Below, in pieces: positions 1-11,384 of a stretch of DNA of 64,000 bases (positions are counted from its first letter, which is position 1; the number at the start of each line of letters is the position of its first letter). The position numbers and the translations under genes are program-made. Below the pieces are notes generated by a model. The model did not search any database. It saw only the letters and a list, made by a program, of their open reading frames with translations, and was not told where the DNA came from. The stretch is taken from contig NC_083393.1 in assembly GCF_030864355.1 (NCBI RefSeq), forward strand, positions 992,001-1,056,000, in the 5' to 3' direction. The DNA is from Cutaneotrichosporon cavernicola (taxonomy: Eukaryota; Basidiomycota; Tremellomycetes; Trichosporonales; Trichosporonaceae).

Positions 1-2741
1 AATACCACAATCTTCTTTTCGTCCTTCGGCGAGATACCCTTGTCCTTCAGCAGACCTTGAAGCGCCTCAGATGTGTTAATCGCTGTGCCCTTGGTGAGGG
101 CTGCTTTGGCGCTGGCGCGAGAAGGCGAGACATTCCAGAACCCGGGAGGCGAGTTCTGGAACGCAGCAGCCTTGGCAGCCTGGAGAGTAGCACGAGAAAG
201 CTAGAGTCAGTTGCGTATTGCCAATGAGCTTACAGGTGACACAAGGGCGCCAAGGATCGAGTCCTCATCCAGCGTGACGATGTCAGAGCGGAGAGCGGGC
301 CGGATGGTCGGGTAAAGAATGCACCAGATGTCATAAGGAGGAAGGTGGTTCGCGGCCTTTGCCACAAAGCCAGCTGTGCTTTGCCGGATCCATACGTTGG
401 GGTGATACAGGAACCCGTGAACCGCGGAGAAAACGTCCCAAAGGCGCATGCGCTGCAATAGCCCGAGTGATGTCAAGAGAGTAAGAGAATGAACGACACG
501 CGCTACGACAGCTTCTTCTGGATCTGTTGGGTTCAGCGACAGCCAGTTGAACACATACCCGCTAGTGCTTGTAGCATGAGAGGCAGAACGTATTCGTCGA
601 TGGCCCGGATCCCGATGAAGGCGCCGACAGCCACAATCCCGTCGAAGAACGCAAGACGGAGTTGCCAGTCGCGGTCATTGAGGTACGTCATGATGTGGCT
701 GAGCACCGTCTCACTGGAACGCTGCCGACCAAAAAACAAGCAGAGGTCCGCGATGTCCGCCAACACGTTCCGCTTAACGTTGCTGGACTTGTCGACCAAC
801 AGGATTGAAGCGTGTTCCCCAACGACATATTGAATCTCAGCGAGCATGGCGTTGTAGCTTGACTCAGGATTCTGTGGTGTGTCCATAGTATTGGCAGGCT
901 TGGCTGCCTCACTCAATTCGAGCATGCGCACCGCCGCGTCCGCCACGTGCACGAGAGCCCTCGCATACGTCGCGCGCACAAAGATGTCTGGGTCCTGCAG
1001 GAGCCGAGCCATCTGAGGAAGTAGGTACTCTGGAATGAATGTGGCATTGTGGGAGGTGATGGATGTGATGGACTCGACCTAGGGTGAGCCGGCTTAGGAC
1101 CGTCGTGAAGAAAGCGAGGAAGGCACTTACGACGATGACGAGCGTGCGGCATGCCTCGGCTCTAACGATGGGAACCTCGTCTGACAGGAGCTCTGCGACG
1201 AACGGGACAATGCGATCAACTTTGTCCTCGTCGAGTAGATAGGGCGACAGCTTAAGGAAGAGCTTCAAGCCATGTAGGCGTGAGCTTGGAGACAGCGAGT
1301 TGCGGATCGACGACGTCACGATATTGAGCAACAGTAATGCTGGTCCGTCTGCGGTCAGGTTGAAGAGGCCCTCACCACTCACTGTCGTTCGCACTCTTGT
1401 CATCGAGATGGACGCGGATCGATTCCCACTGCTCGAGAATCCTGTCAATCTTGGTCCCTGGCAATGTCGACGAGCGCTGCAAGAAGTCGGTGTCCTGCGA
1501 TGGAGGAAGCTCGTTGAGCTCAGACACGTAATCTGTCAAGAACGTGTAGAAGTACTCCGGGAAGATGGTGCCGCGGTACGTTGTGAGGATGCGATCGAAT
1601 GTAGGTCGATCGGACGGTTCGCGTGAGAGCATCTGCGCAATCATGGCCTACAGTCAGCTCAAATCCATCACGAACTGCTCACTTTGACATCGGCGTCTTG
1701 GAGATTGTCCAAGATGCCCTCGAGCCCGAGCGAACCGTTGCGGTAGGCGAACAGCTCGGACAGGTTGAACACGGTGCGCCCGTCTGTCCATGTCTCAGCG
1801 AGTACGCAACCCGCCGAGAAGACGTCCATTTCTTCAGTAACGTGCGCGTCACGCTTCCCCAGTGGCTCTGAGTCACCAGATTCCTTCAGACTCTGAGCTG
1901 CAGCCGCGCGCTCCTGTGCGATCGCCGAATCAGACTCATAGAACCGTTCAGGGGCGATGTAACATGTCCGTCGGGCGGATGTGTCGAAGAAGAAGGAGAA
2001 GTCGGACGGGTCGTCGAGAGGAAGATGCGTCGGCTTGAAGCTTGAGGAGAAGTCGGTGAGGAGGACTGTGAGGTCTGAGGTGATGAGGACATTGTCCGAC
2101 TTGATGTCGCCGTGGGCAACCTGGTATGAGCTGTCGTCGGAAGCCAATGATCTCACCTTCTTGGTGCGGGCGTCGCGCAGGCATGTAAGCAACTGGAAAG
2201 CCACCCACTTCTTCTCTATGTCGGTGAGATACGGTTGTGTACTGCAATCAGCAGAGGAGGAGAAGGTGGGGGAATGGCATACCTCAGGCGGTCATAGAGG
2301 CTCGACCCGACCCACTGCCGGAGGAGATAACCAGCCTTCTCTGTCTCGATGAAGGTCGCGTACGTTGACACGTTGGGCACACTAGACAGCGCATCACGTT
2401 CCTCTTTCTGTTAGACTGATACCACGGGCACGTCTGGACGCACCTTTCAGGCGATGCTGGATTACGTGCAGCGTCATTGACGGGTCTGGTTTGATAAAGA
2501 TCTTGAGCACGAGCGGGCCATTCTTATGCCGGGCGACAATCGATTTGAGGAAGCGCGACGACGACAGGCTGAGATCAGAAACGCAGCTCGCTCAGCAGCC
2601 ATTGGCATACCTCTTCTCGTACGAGATGTCACTACCTAGTTCCGAGACATAGGAATCGAGCGCAGTCGAGCTGGAAGTCAGCTTATCAACGGTGTAAGTG
2701 AAGTGAGCTCACGCCCGCGCCATTGATGAAATATTGCCCAT
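1..2741 (-). CDS. VPS15: VPS15, regulatory protein kinase-like subunit of class III PI3-kinase (C-terminal part outside window)
   Basis: Scaffold and pseudokinase-like subunit that anchors Vps34 to endosomes and autophagic membranes. The first exon (2713-2741) begins Met-Gly-Asn, a classic N-myristoylation start. Splicing to the next exon gives STALDSYVSELGSDISYEK, the conserved opening of the family. The following exons read FLKSIVARHKNGPLVLKIF (lysine of the kinase fold), then HGDIKSDNVLI as catalytic loop, LTDF in place of DFG, and RRTCYIAPERF. Below about 1650 come HEAT-like helical repeats (for example at 533-1012). The WD40 propeller expected at the C-terminus would lie left of base 1. 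Several introns of about 45 bases interrupt the gene. Upstream (2742-2999) is only the short gap to the MDM31 stop. Family assignment is very secure; internal exon edges are approximate. Confidence 0.93.
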
Positions 2742-2999
2742 GATTCTGCGTGCACCTGGCTGTGCTCGATTGGGTAGGTTTTGCAGACGGGATAGTGAGA
2801 TGAGTCAAAAGGAGGAAGGTCGAACGCGAACTGTACCAGTCATGACGATGGTGCCCAGGAAGGTTGCGGGGCACCTCCACTTACCACAACACACGGAACC
2901 AAATCGTTACCAGTCCTGTTTACAATGTAAAGATGCATACATGACAACCAGAGTTGGGTGGGGAACAAATGCTATAGGACACTGTGAGTGTATGAGTTG

Positions 3000-5230
3000 T
3001 TACGCAGCAGCCGCCATCTGCCCGTGGACGGGGTCGACAATGCTCCTGACAGCGTCGACGAGGGCTTCGGCACCTCGCTGCACGCCCCACAGGCTGACCT
3101 GGCGGAGGCGTTTCTGGTTGGCGCCTTCGGCAGCGACGTGGTGAGCAAGGGCAGAGTAGATCTGGTCTGAGATCTTGGTCATCAGGCCCGTCTCAAAGAG
3201 GGTCCATGAACCGTCGAAGTCGACGAGGTTGGCTGCGACCTGACAATGGATCGGGACGAGTGTACGGTTCGCGTTGATGAACGCGACGATGGGTCGGATG
3301 AGAGCGTTATTCGTGACGCTCAGGTCATACGTGAAAACGGGGACGGCGGCCTTGAGGTCGCGGAACCGCAAGTCGATGTCGATCGTGAGCTGACGGGGTT
3401 CCTCAAGCGGCATCGTGTCCTCGGGTGCGCGGAGTGGTGGACGAGCGAGCATCGGCTGCCCGGGAAGGAGGGATGACGGGTTGCTGGCCTCTGCTGCGGC
3501 CAGAGTGTCGAGGATCTGCGACGGGTCGTCCATCTCCCCTGCAGCGTCGTAACGGTATGGGTGTTCGCCATGGAGGGCAATGGTCACAACGTTGCGGCCA
3601 ATCTCCTTGAAGATCGCCTGCACGTCCACCTCATCGTCAGGGTGGACAGGGAACTTGATATCGAGGACGGCGTCAAGCTTGCCCGACAGAATCCATGAGA
3701 CCGGGCCCGAGTTTCCAGAAGCGAACTGTGCGTGCTCGATAGGCAGGCCGTCGATGCGGAAGCGGGCCATCCGCTTGAACGAGCTCTCACTGTCGGCTGC
3801 CATGCGGCCGAGCTTCTGCGGCATGTGCAAGCTGAACAAACAGTTGTCGTACTGCCCGGTCATGGCCTCTGCGCCCAGCATGTCGAAGAACAGCCAGCGC
3901 TTCCGAAATGGTGCGTACCGCGCGTTGAAGATGGACACATTGAACGGCCGCTGCCCGCCTGGCTGGTAGAAGGTCACGAGGAAGTCCTCGACCTGGAACG
4001 ACTCCATCTCGAAATCGCCCGGATGCGAAGGATGCCGCCAGTCCTTGGGCGAGAGAGGTTTAGAGGTGTCCCACCAAACAGACCTCCTGTCCATGACGCC
4101 GCGCACTCCCTTGACCTTTGCGTCCTTCACAAGGCCCTTTCCATCCAGCCACCGCTTGACACTGAGCGTTACCTCGATCTCGTCAAAGTTGAGGTCGAAC
4201 ATGGTGTAGTTGTCCTTAGGCGACGCCGGCGGAGGGGTGAGGAATGTTGGGGATAGGGATGAGGAGAGGTAAGGGACTGGCGATGGAGGGACCGCTGTTG
4301 CAGCCTTCTTCGACTTCCTGCTCTTCGTATCGGGGTCCTCGGGATCTTGTGGACGCCGCGAGACATAGACATTCTTGAAGCAGATGGTCGACGCTCCCCA
4401 CCGAGGGACGATGGCGGACTCGAAGCTAGGGATCAGCACGTGTCTGTCGGCCATGACGTACATTACAGTCACACCGGTCTCGGATGTCAGGTAATCCGAG
4501 ATGTATCGCGCAACGTATTCCTGAAGACTCAACGAGTTGAGGGTGGCGAAGACTGCAGACACGAACGTCGTTCTGGATGTCAGCCGGCTTTCCGCCAATC
4601 TAGTTTGCGACGCACGTTCCAATGAGGATCCAAAGTGCTGCAGGTTAGCCTCTACACCTCCCGCTGCCGCTGCCACTCACTGTTGCCGACGAGGAACCAA
4701 CTAAGGAACGCGCTCAGATCATCCGTGTTGAACCTCCGCCAGCCGCGGATGGTGAACCACTTGAGCCGGATGCGCAGACGCTCCCACCACGACGAGGTTG
4801 CGTTCAGGAGCTCCTCCTTGGTAGGTCTCCGATGCGGCGCGTCCGACAGCTCGCTCGATGCTCGTATCAGACGTCGGATGAACGGTGAGTACTCCTGGAT
4901 GTTGCCAGGTGGCGGTGGTGAGACAGACGGGATCGAGGCATTTGGTTCGGGGCAGTTGGGACACTTGCCATTCGCTGACGTGTGCTTGGGCGCCGAAGTC
5001 GAATTGAACCGCCGGGGGAGCCGCCGGGGAATGGCGAGAGCATGCGATGATGGGTGCGAGGGAACTGCATGCTTAGTGAAGAATGCATGGATGGTGAGGT
5101 AGCGTTCGGCCTGGGCCGAGAGATTGGGTCGTCTTGGCTGGAGAGCCGTTCGTGAGGTGCTTGCTCGGAGGGGTGTCGTGAGAAGGCAGGACCGGGGATA
5201 AGCCGAGACAGCATGTCGAGCTGCCTGCAT
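3000..5230 (-). CDS. MDM31: Mdm31/Mdm32-family mitochondrial inner membrane protein
   Basis: Family proteins sit in the mitochondrial inner membrane and are needed for mitochondrial morphology, nucleoid stability and cardiolipin balance. Three exons (4681-5230, 4616-4637, 3000-4572) join in frame to about 714 residues; exon 2 is only 22 nt. The N-terminus is rich in Arg, Ser and Ala with few acids, as expected of a mitochondrial presequence. The family block appears as WFTIRGWRRFNTDDLSAFLS, continuing across both introns into TLWILIGTTTFVSAVFATLN, a membrane segment. Downstream comes FESAIVPRWGASTICFKNVY, which matches the conserved core. I chose the Met at 5230; the frame stays open upstream but has no ATG there. 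The protein ends in an alanine run. The gene shares a 470-bp divergent promoter with NMD3. Confidence 0.92.
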
Positions 5231-5700
5231 CTTGAACCGCGAGACCAAGGGGATAGGAAGATAGTGAAAGAGTCTGGATCTGGGTCACCCTGTTGAAGGG
5301 CGTTTTGATGTTACCAGAGGCTCTTTATAATTGATGAGTTGATGAGAAGTTAGATGTGGATAGAGTTGTATGATTGTATAGTTGTAGAGTCGTATAGTTG
5401 GTAAGGCGACCAAATGAGCCAAAGGGATGCATTGAGAGAATGCAAAATGGGTTAATATCCCTTTGTATGCTCTCTCTGTTAGATTAGCTTGCAGATTATA
5501 TCCTATCATACAACGTCATTTAGGGTACTGGTTCATGGTTAATTACGTGTCTTTAATTTTCAACTATCCTTCAAGCTCTTTACGTTGCCACCATCTAGAG
5601 CCGTGCCAAGTGCTGAATTTCAGTTTGGCATTCTGACTTGGGTTACTGGGCCCTGCCATCTCCCATCTCTCTTACTACATCTACAGTCTTGTCAACAGCC
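5231..5700. promoter_or_regulatory. Divergent promoter region MDM31 / NMD3
   Basis: This 470-bp gap lies between two divergent start codons. It is clearly A+T-richer than the flanking exons, with repeated TATA-like and gttgta/ttgtat stretches around 5320-5400. A pyrimidine-rich tract precedes the NMD3 start. No open frame with family similarity is present. Confidence 0.6.
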
Positions 5701-7522
5701 ATGGAATACGAACCAGACGCAGCTGGAAAGGAATCCTACATCCTCTGTGCCGATTGTGGCACAGTCATCTCCTCCGCCAATGGAGCAGGACTCTGTAAGT
5801 CGACCACCGAGCTCCAACTTCTGGTCATGTCTTGGTCAGCATCGCCGTGCAGCGCTAATGGCAAGGCGTGGGATGTCTGCGCAACACCATCGACATTACT
5901 GAGGGTATCCCCAAGGAGGCAGTCATCAACTTCTGCCGTGGTTGTGAGCGCTTCCTCTCACCTCCTCAGACCTGGGTTGCCGCGCAGCCCGAGTCCCGCG
6001 AGCTCTTAGGTGAGTCTTGGTTGAGCGCTCCTACCTTGATGACTAATCCTCAGCCATCTGCCTGAAGAAGATTGCGCGGCCGCTGCAGAAGGTCCGCTTG
6101 ATTGACGCGTCGTTCATCTGGACCGAGCCTCACTCGCGTCGCATCAAGCTCAAGGTGACAATCCAGAAGGAAGTGCTCGCCAACACGGTGCTGCAGCAGA
6201 CGTTCGAGCTCACGCTCGTGGTGCACACAGGCCAGTGCCCGCAGTGCACGCGCTTGGCAGCCAAGAACACGTGGAAGGCGTCGGTGCAGGTCCGACAGAA
6301 GGTGACGCACAAGCGCACCTTCCTGTTCTTGGAGCAGCTCATTCTCAAGCACAGCGCCCACAAGGACACGATCAGCATCTCGGAGAAGCGCGACGGCCTC
6401 GACTTTTACTACGCCGAGCGCAACCACGCGATCAAGATGTGCGAGTTCCTCGCCTCGGTCGTACCCGTGCGCGTCAAGGGTTCTGAGCAGCTCATCTCGA
6501 ACGACACGCACAGCAACACATCCAACTACAAGTTTACGTACTCGGTCGAGATTGTGCCCGTGTGCAAGGACGACCTCGTGTGCCTGCCCAAGTCGCTCGC
6601 CAAGCAATGGGGCAACATCGCTCCCCTGACGCTTTGCTCGCGCGTTGGCAACACCATCCATCTGATGGACCCCACGACGCTGCAGCAGACAGATATTACT
6701 GCTCCAGTGTACTGGCGCCATCCGTTCACCTCTCTCGCGCAGGTGTCGGATCTCGTCGAGTTCATTGTGCTGGATATTGAACCGGTCGGAGCGCAGCGCG
6801 GCAAGTGGGTGCTCGCAGACGCTCAGGTGACGCGCTCGCAGCGTTCGGGTGGTCACCAGTACGATGATGGAATGGGCGACGACGGTATCTACCACACCCG
6901 CACGCATCTTGGCGCGATCCTGCAGCCAGGTGACACCGTGTTGGGATACGACCTGACGAACGCCAACTTCAACAACGACGAGTTCGAGGCGCTCGACATG
7001 CACCGGATACCGAACGTCATCCTCGTCAAGAAGACGTACCCCAACCGCCGGAAGAAGAGCAAGCCTCGCAACTGGAAGCTCAAATCGATGGCCAAGGAGG
7101 CTGAGGAAGGTATCGAGCAGAGTGGCTTCGGTCGCGGTGCCGTTGGCCGCCGCGGTGGTGTCGACTCCAAGAACGTCGAGCGCGACTATGAGCTCTTCCT
7201 CCGCGACCTTGAGGAGGACAAGGACATGCGCCAGGCGATCAACATGTACCGCGCCGAGGTGCCGGCTGAGAACGAGGAGGACGACGACGGTGACGTCGCT
7301 ATGGGCAGCGGTGCCAAGGCCGGGTCGGGCATGCGCGGCGGAAAACGCCGTACTGGGGCCGCCACTGCGGCTGCTGCCGAGATGGACGTCGAGGAGGACA
7401 GCATGGGCGGCGTCGATGGCGACGACGAGGACGAAGAGGAGGACTTCCCGGAGATCGAGCTGGACGAGCTACTCGAGAACTTTGAGGAGCTCGACATGGA
7501 CGACGGCGATGAGGTGCTCTAA
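5701..7522 (+). CDS. NMD3: Nmd3, 60S ribosomal subunit nuclear export adaptor
   Basis: Adaptor that binds the pre-60S particle and links it to the exportin Crm1. Three exons (5701-5794, 5866-6009, 6054-7522) join in frame to about 568 residues. The N-terminal zinc-ribbon repeats are visible: an early Cys-X2-Cys (ILCADCGTVI), the spliced LCVGCLRNTIDITEGIPKEA, then INFCRGCERF and CPQCTRL. The phrase ELLAICLKKI spans intron 2, and HKRTFLFLEQLILKHSAHKD is a family block. The C-terminal 150 residues are low-complexity and acidic with basic patches (for example GGKRRTGAATAAAAEMDVEE), where the nuclear import and export signals of the family lie. The length is slightly above the usual 500-520 because of this tail. 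A 317-aa open frame on the other strand (6050-7003) is only a shadow of G+C-rich codons. Confidence 0.96.
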
Positions 7523-7767
7523 GGGTGCAACGTCTGTCACTGTATCCACCTTCATTTAGAGTCTTGCTTGCAGGCATCCTCTCGCCCAGCGAGGACATGT
7601 AAACTAGTGTTGGGTCGTCACGGGGGAGCCTGCTTCCCAGGCTGTGTGTGGCAATGAGCATAATCATAGGTCGAGCATAGTCATAGGATATCCAAACATG
7701 CCTCTCAGCATGCACCATGTGTGTTCAACACGACTTATTAATTCATGCAATAATCGCAACCCTAATG

Positions 7768-8875
7768 TCATCTGTGCGTGTTCCAAGCCGGTCGAACATG
7801 CCGCCGAACCCAAGGCATGGCCACCTCGCGGATCCTATGACCCTCATGCTTGACGCCCGGCACGACCGTAAATTCATACGCGATACCGGCGTCGTCAAAG
7901 CTCTTCGCGACGGCCTGCGTTGCGTCGAAGCGCGAGTGCGCGGCCAAACTCCCATCAGGCTGGACTGGGCGCCACGTATCCTCACTTCCAATGAGGAGCT
8001 GGACAGCCACTGCACCACAGCGCGTCCGCTCCGCGAGGGCTGAAACGCTGATCGGCCTCCCGCCCGGGATGGCTGGCTCGTCGCTCTCAGGCGCATTGGG
8101 AAGTGGTACACCAACCTGGCGCGAGACGGTTGTCGGGGCATCGCGGATCCCTTCGGGCCAGTCCGCGTCGATGAGCGGTGTAGCGCGCCCCGGAGCACCG
8201 ATGGATACGGCATGTACTCGCTCCGGATATAGGTAAAGGAAGCGATGGACGAACTGTCCCCCGCCGCTAAAACCAACGAGAGAGAACGTGCGAGTGTCGA
8301 TACATCCCCACTCGGCGGCGACGCAGTCGATCATGTCGAGGAGTACGGCGTCGTAACGCACCTCCTCACCGGCGCTAGTTTCCCATACGAGACGCTTGTA
8401 GTTGTCTGGTCCGTCTGGGAACTGAAATCAGCGCGTTTGGTGATTGCCCACCTTAATATCACAGGGGAAGTGCGGGGAGAGAACGACCACACCCTCTTCC
8501 TCAGCAAGAGCGGCCCAGGCATCGCGCAATTTCTCTGCGTCACGGGACGAGTCGTGCATGACCACCAGGAGAGGGAAACCCCTGGCGGGCGGCTGGGCAG
8601 CAGCCGCGAGATTCGTGGGCGACGTGCTGATCGGCACTGGAGGCCCCACGACCGTCCCGTCCCGGCCTACGTCTTCGCCGCGCGAGCGTCGGGTGACGGG
8701 GTGCGCGCGCGGTACGTAGAGGTAGAAGCTGAAGCGAGGGTCAGAAGGGAGATCTGATGTCAGCCACAGAGAGTTGGGACTCACGGAAAGAGGCGGTCCG
8801 CCGCGACGCCATGATCAGCGTGAGATGTCCCGGCGGGGCTGCGAAGAGCGCCGAGGTAGGGACGGCTGGTGCCAT
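7768..8875 (-). CDS. Alpha/beta hydrolase, PHB-depolymerase/esterase-like
   Basis: Probable serine esterase. Three exons (8785-8875, 8452-8753, 7768-8421) join in frame to 348 residues. FPLLVVMHDSSRDAEKLRDA is the first strand plus oxyanion region, GFSGGGQFVHRF carries the nucleophile in GxSxG, and VPGVKHEGHRI near the C-terminus supplies the likely catalytic His; an Asp in the GSEDTW segment could be the acid. YPERVHAVSIGAPG is typical of PHB-depolymerase-like hydrolases, most of which I know from bacteria. There is no clear signal peptide, although the first 25 residues (AVPTSALFAAPPGHLTLIMA) are moderately hydrophobic. The substrate is unknown. The start could instead be the internal Met at 8812. 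Confidence 0.78.
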
Positions 8876-9535
8876 CGTCCGGAGAATAGTGATAGGGTGG
8901 AGGACGGAGGTGGGTCAGAAGACTTGGGTGGTTGAGAGAAGATAAGGTGAAGGAAGGGAAAATTCATGATCTCATGAGATGTGGCGTCAAGGATCATCAA
9001 GTATGGAGAATGGATGAACATTGTACGAGTATTGCAATGGACCATTACCGGCGACTTTTCTTGACCAACAACCGGAGCTAAGCGGCCTGAGACGATGTTG
9101 TTGGAACTTGACGCCTCCAGATTGGTGCTCGAGGTCCTCTAGGTGGTGTAGATGACTCAGCTGCAGCCCTATGATTGAGGAGTAAAGTGTAGATGCATAG
9201 AACGGTAAAACGGGCTATGTACATATAGTTCTAGGTGCGGCGGCCTATGTGATAAGGACGGAGCGTCTTGGGGAAGTGGAGGTTGCAGGAGGACAACTAC
9301 TGTGGAGGCGGAGGTTAGACGACAACTGTAAGTGCAGTTTCCAACAGATGTCATGTGTTCGGTGTCGTCTTGATGACGAGACCCGCCAGCCCCTTGGCAC
9401 GAGTGCGTGGGGCCTGTGACATACTTACTTCAGCACCGATGGACAGGAGAACATGGGGATGGTGCTGGGAGTCAGGCTACAGGCTTGGAAACATGAGAGC
9501 GACGGCATGTCTGCAGATCAATCGACATAGACTTC
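8876..9535. other. Intergenic region between hydrolase and amidohydrolase
   Basis: About 660 bp containing the hydrolase promoter side (8876-9050) and the 3' flank of the amidohydrolase. I see only short open frames without family similarity and no RNA gene. Confidence 0.5.
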
Positions 9536-11051
9536 CTACATCAACGGCACCTCGACCCGCAAGTCCTTGATCTTGGAACTGACGCAGCGGCCGTCTTTGA
9601 CGACCGCATGGAGGTACTTGTGGGGGTGATTGAAGATGGCCACATCCTCGAGCGGGTTGGCTGAGAGGAGTATGAGGTCCGCGAACGCGCCCTTGGCGAC
9701 CACCCCGACCTTGCCCTCCATCCCGAGCACCTTTGCACCGTTGAAAGTCGCCTGCCTCAGGACGACGGGGGATGAGAGGACGCGTTTGCGCAGCTCAAAC
9801 TCGGACAGCTGGAGTGGCTGCATTGAGCTGAATGCGTCCGTGCCGAATGCGATGTTGACGCCCAGGTCGTGGGCCTTCTTGAGAGTGACAAAGCCCATCT
9901 CCTGGACATGAGTGAGTTTCTCACGCGATGCGGGTGGGATGATAGCATTGTACGGCGGCCGGCTGAGGAGGTCGCACACAATCAGCGTGGGGGTGAGGTG
10001 AATGCCCTTCTTGACCATGAGCTTGAGAGTGTCTTCATCGATGAGGTTGCCATGCTCGATGCCCCCGATGCCTCCCTCGATGGCGTTACGCGCCCCTTCG
10101 GTTGTGAAGCAGTGGGCCGTCACCAACCTGCCGCCCATCATGCGCACTGTGTCGCAGATAGCGCGGATTTCGGGCACAGTGAACTGTGTACTCTCGAGCC
10201 TGTCGGTCGGGGATGCAACGCCACCGGAGGAGCAGATCTTGATGTGGTCCGCCCCCATTTGCATGATTTTGCGTGCCGTTTTGAGGCACGCGTCCACGCC
10301 GTCCGCGACCGCGCTCAGCTGCGGACCGTGGCCCCACGGCGTGATCTGGCAGCACCCGATCTGACTGTCCTGCGACGACATGTCGCCGTGTCCGCCGGTC
10401 TGGGACATGATCGGCCCGCCTTGAAAAATGCGTGGGCCAGGAATGAGCCAGTCCGCAGTTGCGTTCTTCAAGTGCCGGTTGGCGCCACCGACGTCACGCA
10501 CCGTCGTGAAACCACGGGAGAGCATGCCACGGAGTACGTAGGCGGTCTTGAGCGCCGTGTCGGTTTCACTGGTGCCGGTAAGCGAGGTCATGGTCTGCCC
10601 CGGCGTCGCGGTGATGTGCGTGTGGCCTAGCGTGAGAGGAGGTATTAGATGACTCACAGTCAATCAGGCCTGGGCACATGTACAGCCCTTTGGCGTCGAT
10701 TGTACTGTACCCTGCCTCCTGCATGTCCGAGGGCTTTGTCTTTTCGACGCTCTCAACAACGCCCTTGCGAATCCGGACGGTCATGTTCTCCTGCACCTTG
10801 AGGTGCTCGGTGCAAATGACGTTGACGCCTGGAGTCAGTGAAAGATTGGTAGTTTGACTAGCCGAGGCGGGCCCTCTTGGAAGTGAGGACGCACCGAGAA
10901 AGCTCATGGGCACTTGCTCTGGACGTATCCAGGGCGCAGCGAAGATATCATAGTCCAAGGGAACGGGGTACGGGACCCAGTGAGGTGGCGTCCACTCGTA
11001 TGGCCCCTTCGGACCGTCGTCGACCATTTCGAAATCGTCCACCTTGCTCAT
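9536..11051 (-). CDS. Amidohydrolase, imidazolonepropionase/prolidase-type (COG1228-like)
   Basis: Metal-dependent hydrolase of the amidohydrolase superfamily. Three exons (10895-11051, 10658-10828, 9536-10626) sum exactly to 472 residues. The spliced junction recreates CPGLIDCHTHITATPG, the HxH metal motif after strand 1. TTVRDVGGANRHLKNA follows; then GGVASPTDRLESTQF, VTAHCFTTEGARNAIEGGIG (second metal His), IEHGNLID (third) and AFGTDAFSSM (the Asp). Before the barrel sits a 50-residue leader rich in Pro and Trp. The C-terminus (DLILLSANPLEDV) is the usual closing beta-sandwich. Close relatives act on Xaa-Pro or Xaa-Arg dipeptides, pesticide amides or imidazolonepropionate; the sequence does not decide among these. 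It is encoded on the same strand as the MFS exporter upstream, 333 bp away, so a shared detoxification or salvage role is possible but unproven. Confidence 0.88.
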
Positions 11052-11384
11052 GTTGAATAAATGAGTGGGTGGGTAGGCGATACTGAGCCGTTGAGACGGA
11101 CTGGGGTTGGGTTGAAGATGATTACATACAGGTAAACGTCATTCCATAGGAATTGCTGTCTGCTGTCATGATGGTGGGGCAGGTGGGCATGGTGACAGCC
11201 GTGTTTGGTCACACGCTCAAAGCGAGGACAATATCATAATACCACAATAAACTCCGAAATCGGGCGAAATCAGATTCAAAATCGGCATTGCACTATAATA
11301 TAGATATGGGTGCTAAGACGTCGACCATCGCACTTTGTGAATGTCGTATTAGATAAACGGGAGTGCGTTGATATTCCGGAAAGT
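11052..11384. promoter_or_regulatory. Presumed promoter of amidohydrolase gene
   Basis: This 333-bp gap lies between the MFS stop codon and the amidohydrolase start. It has an A+T-rich stretch at about 11230-11310 including ataatataga-like sequence. No coding frame is supported. Confidence 0.45.

Noticed and set aside
6050..7003. 317-codon open frame on the minus strand
   Set aside because: It lies wholly opposite NMD3 exon 3, is Arg/Val/Leu-rich with no family motif, and results from G+C-rich third positions in NMD3.
9869..10630. 253-codon open frame on the plus strand
   Set aside because: It is antisense to the amidohydrolase core, whose metal motifs are intact; composition is typical of a shadow frame.
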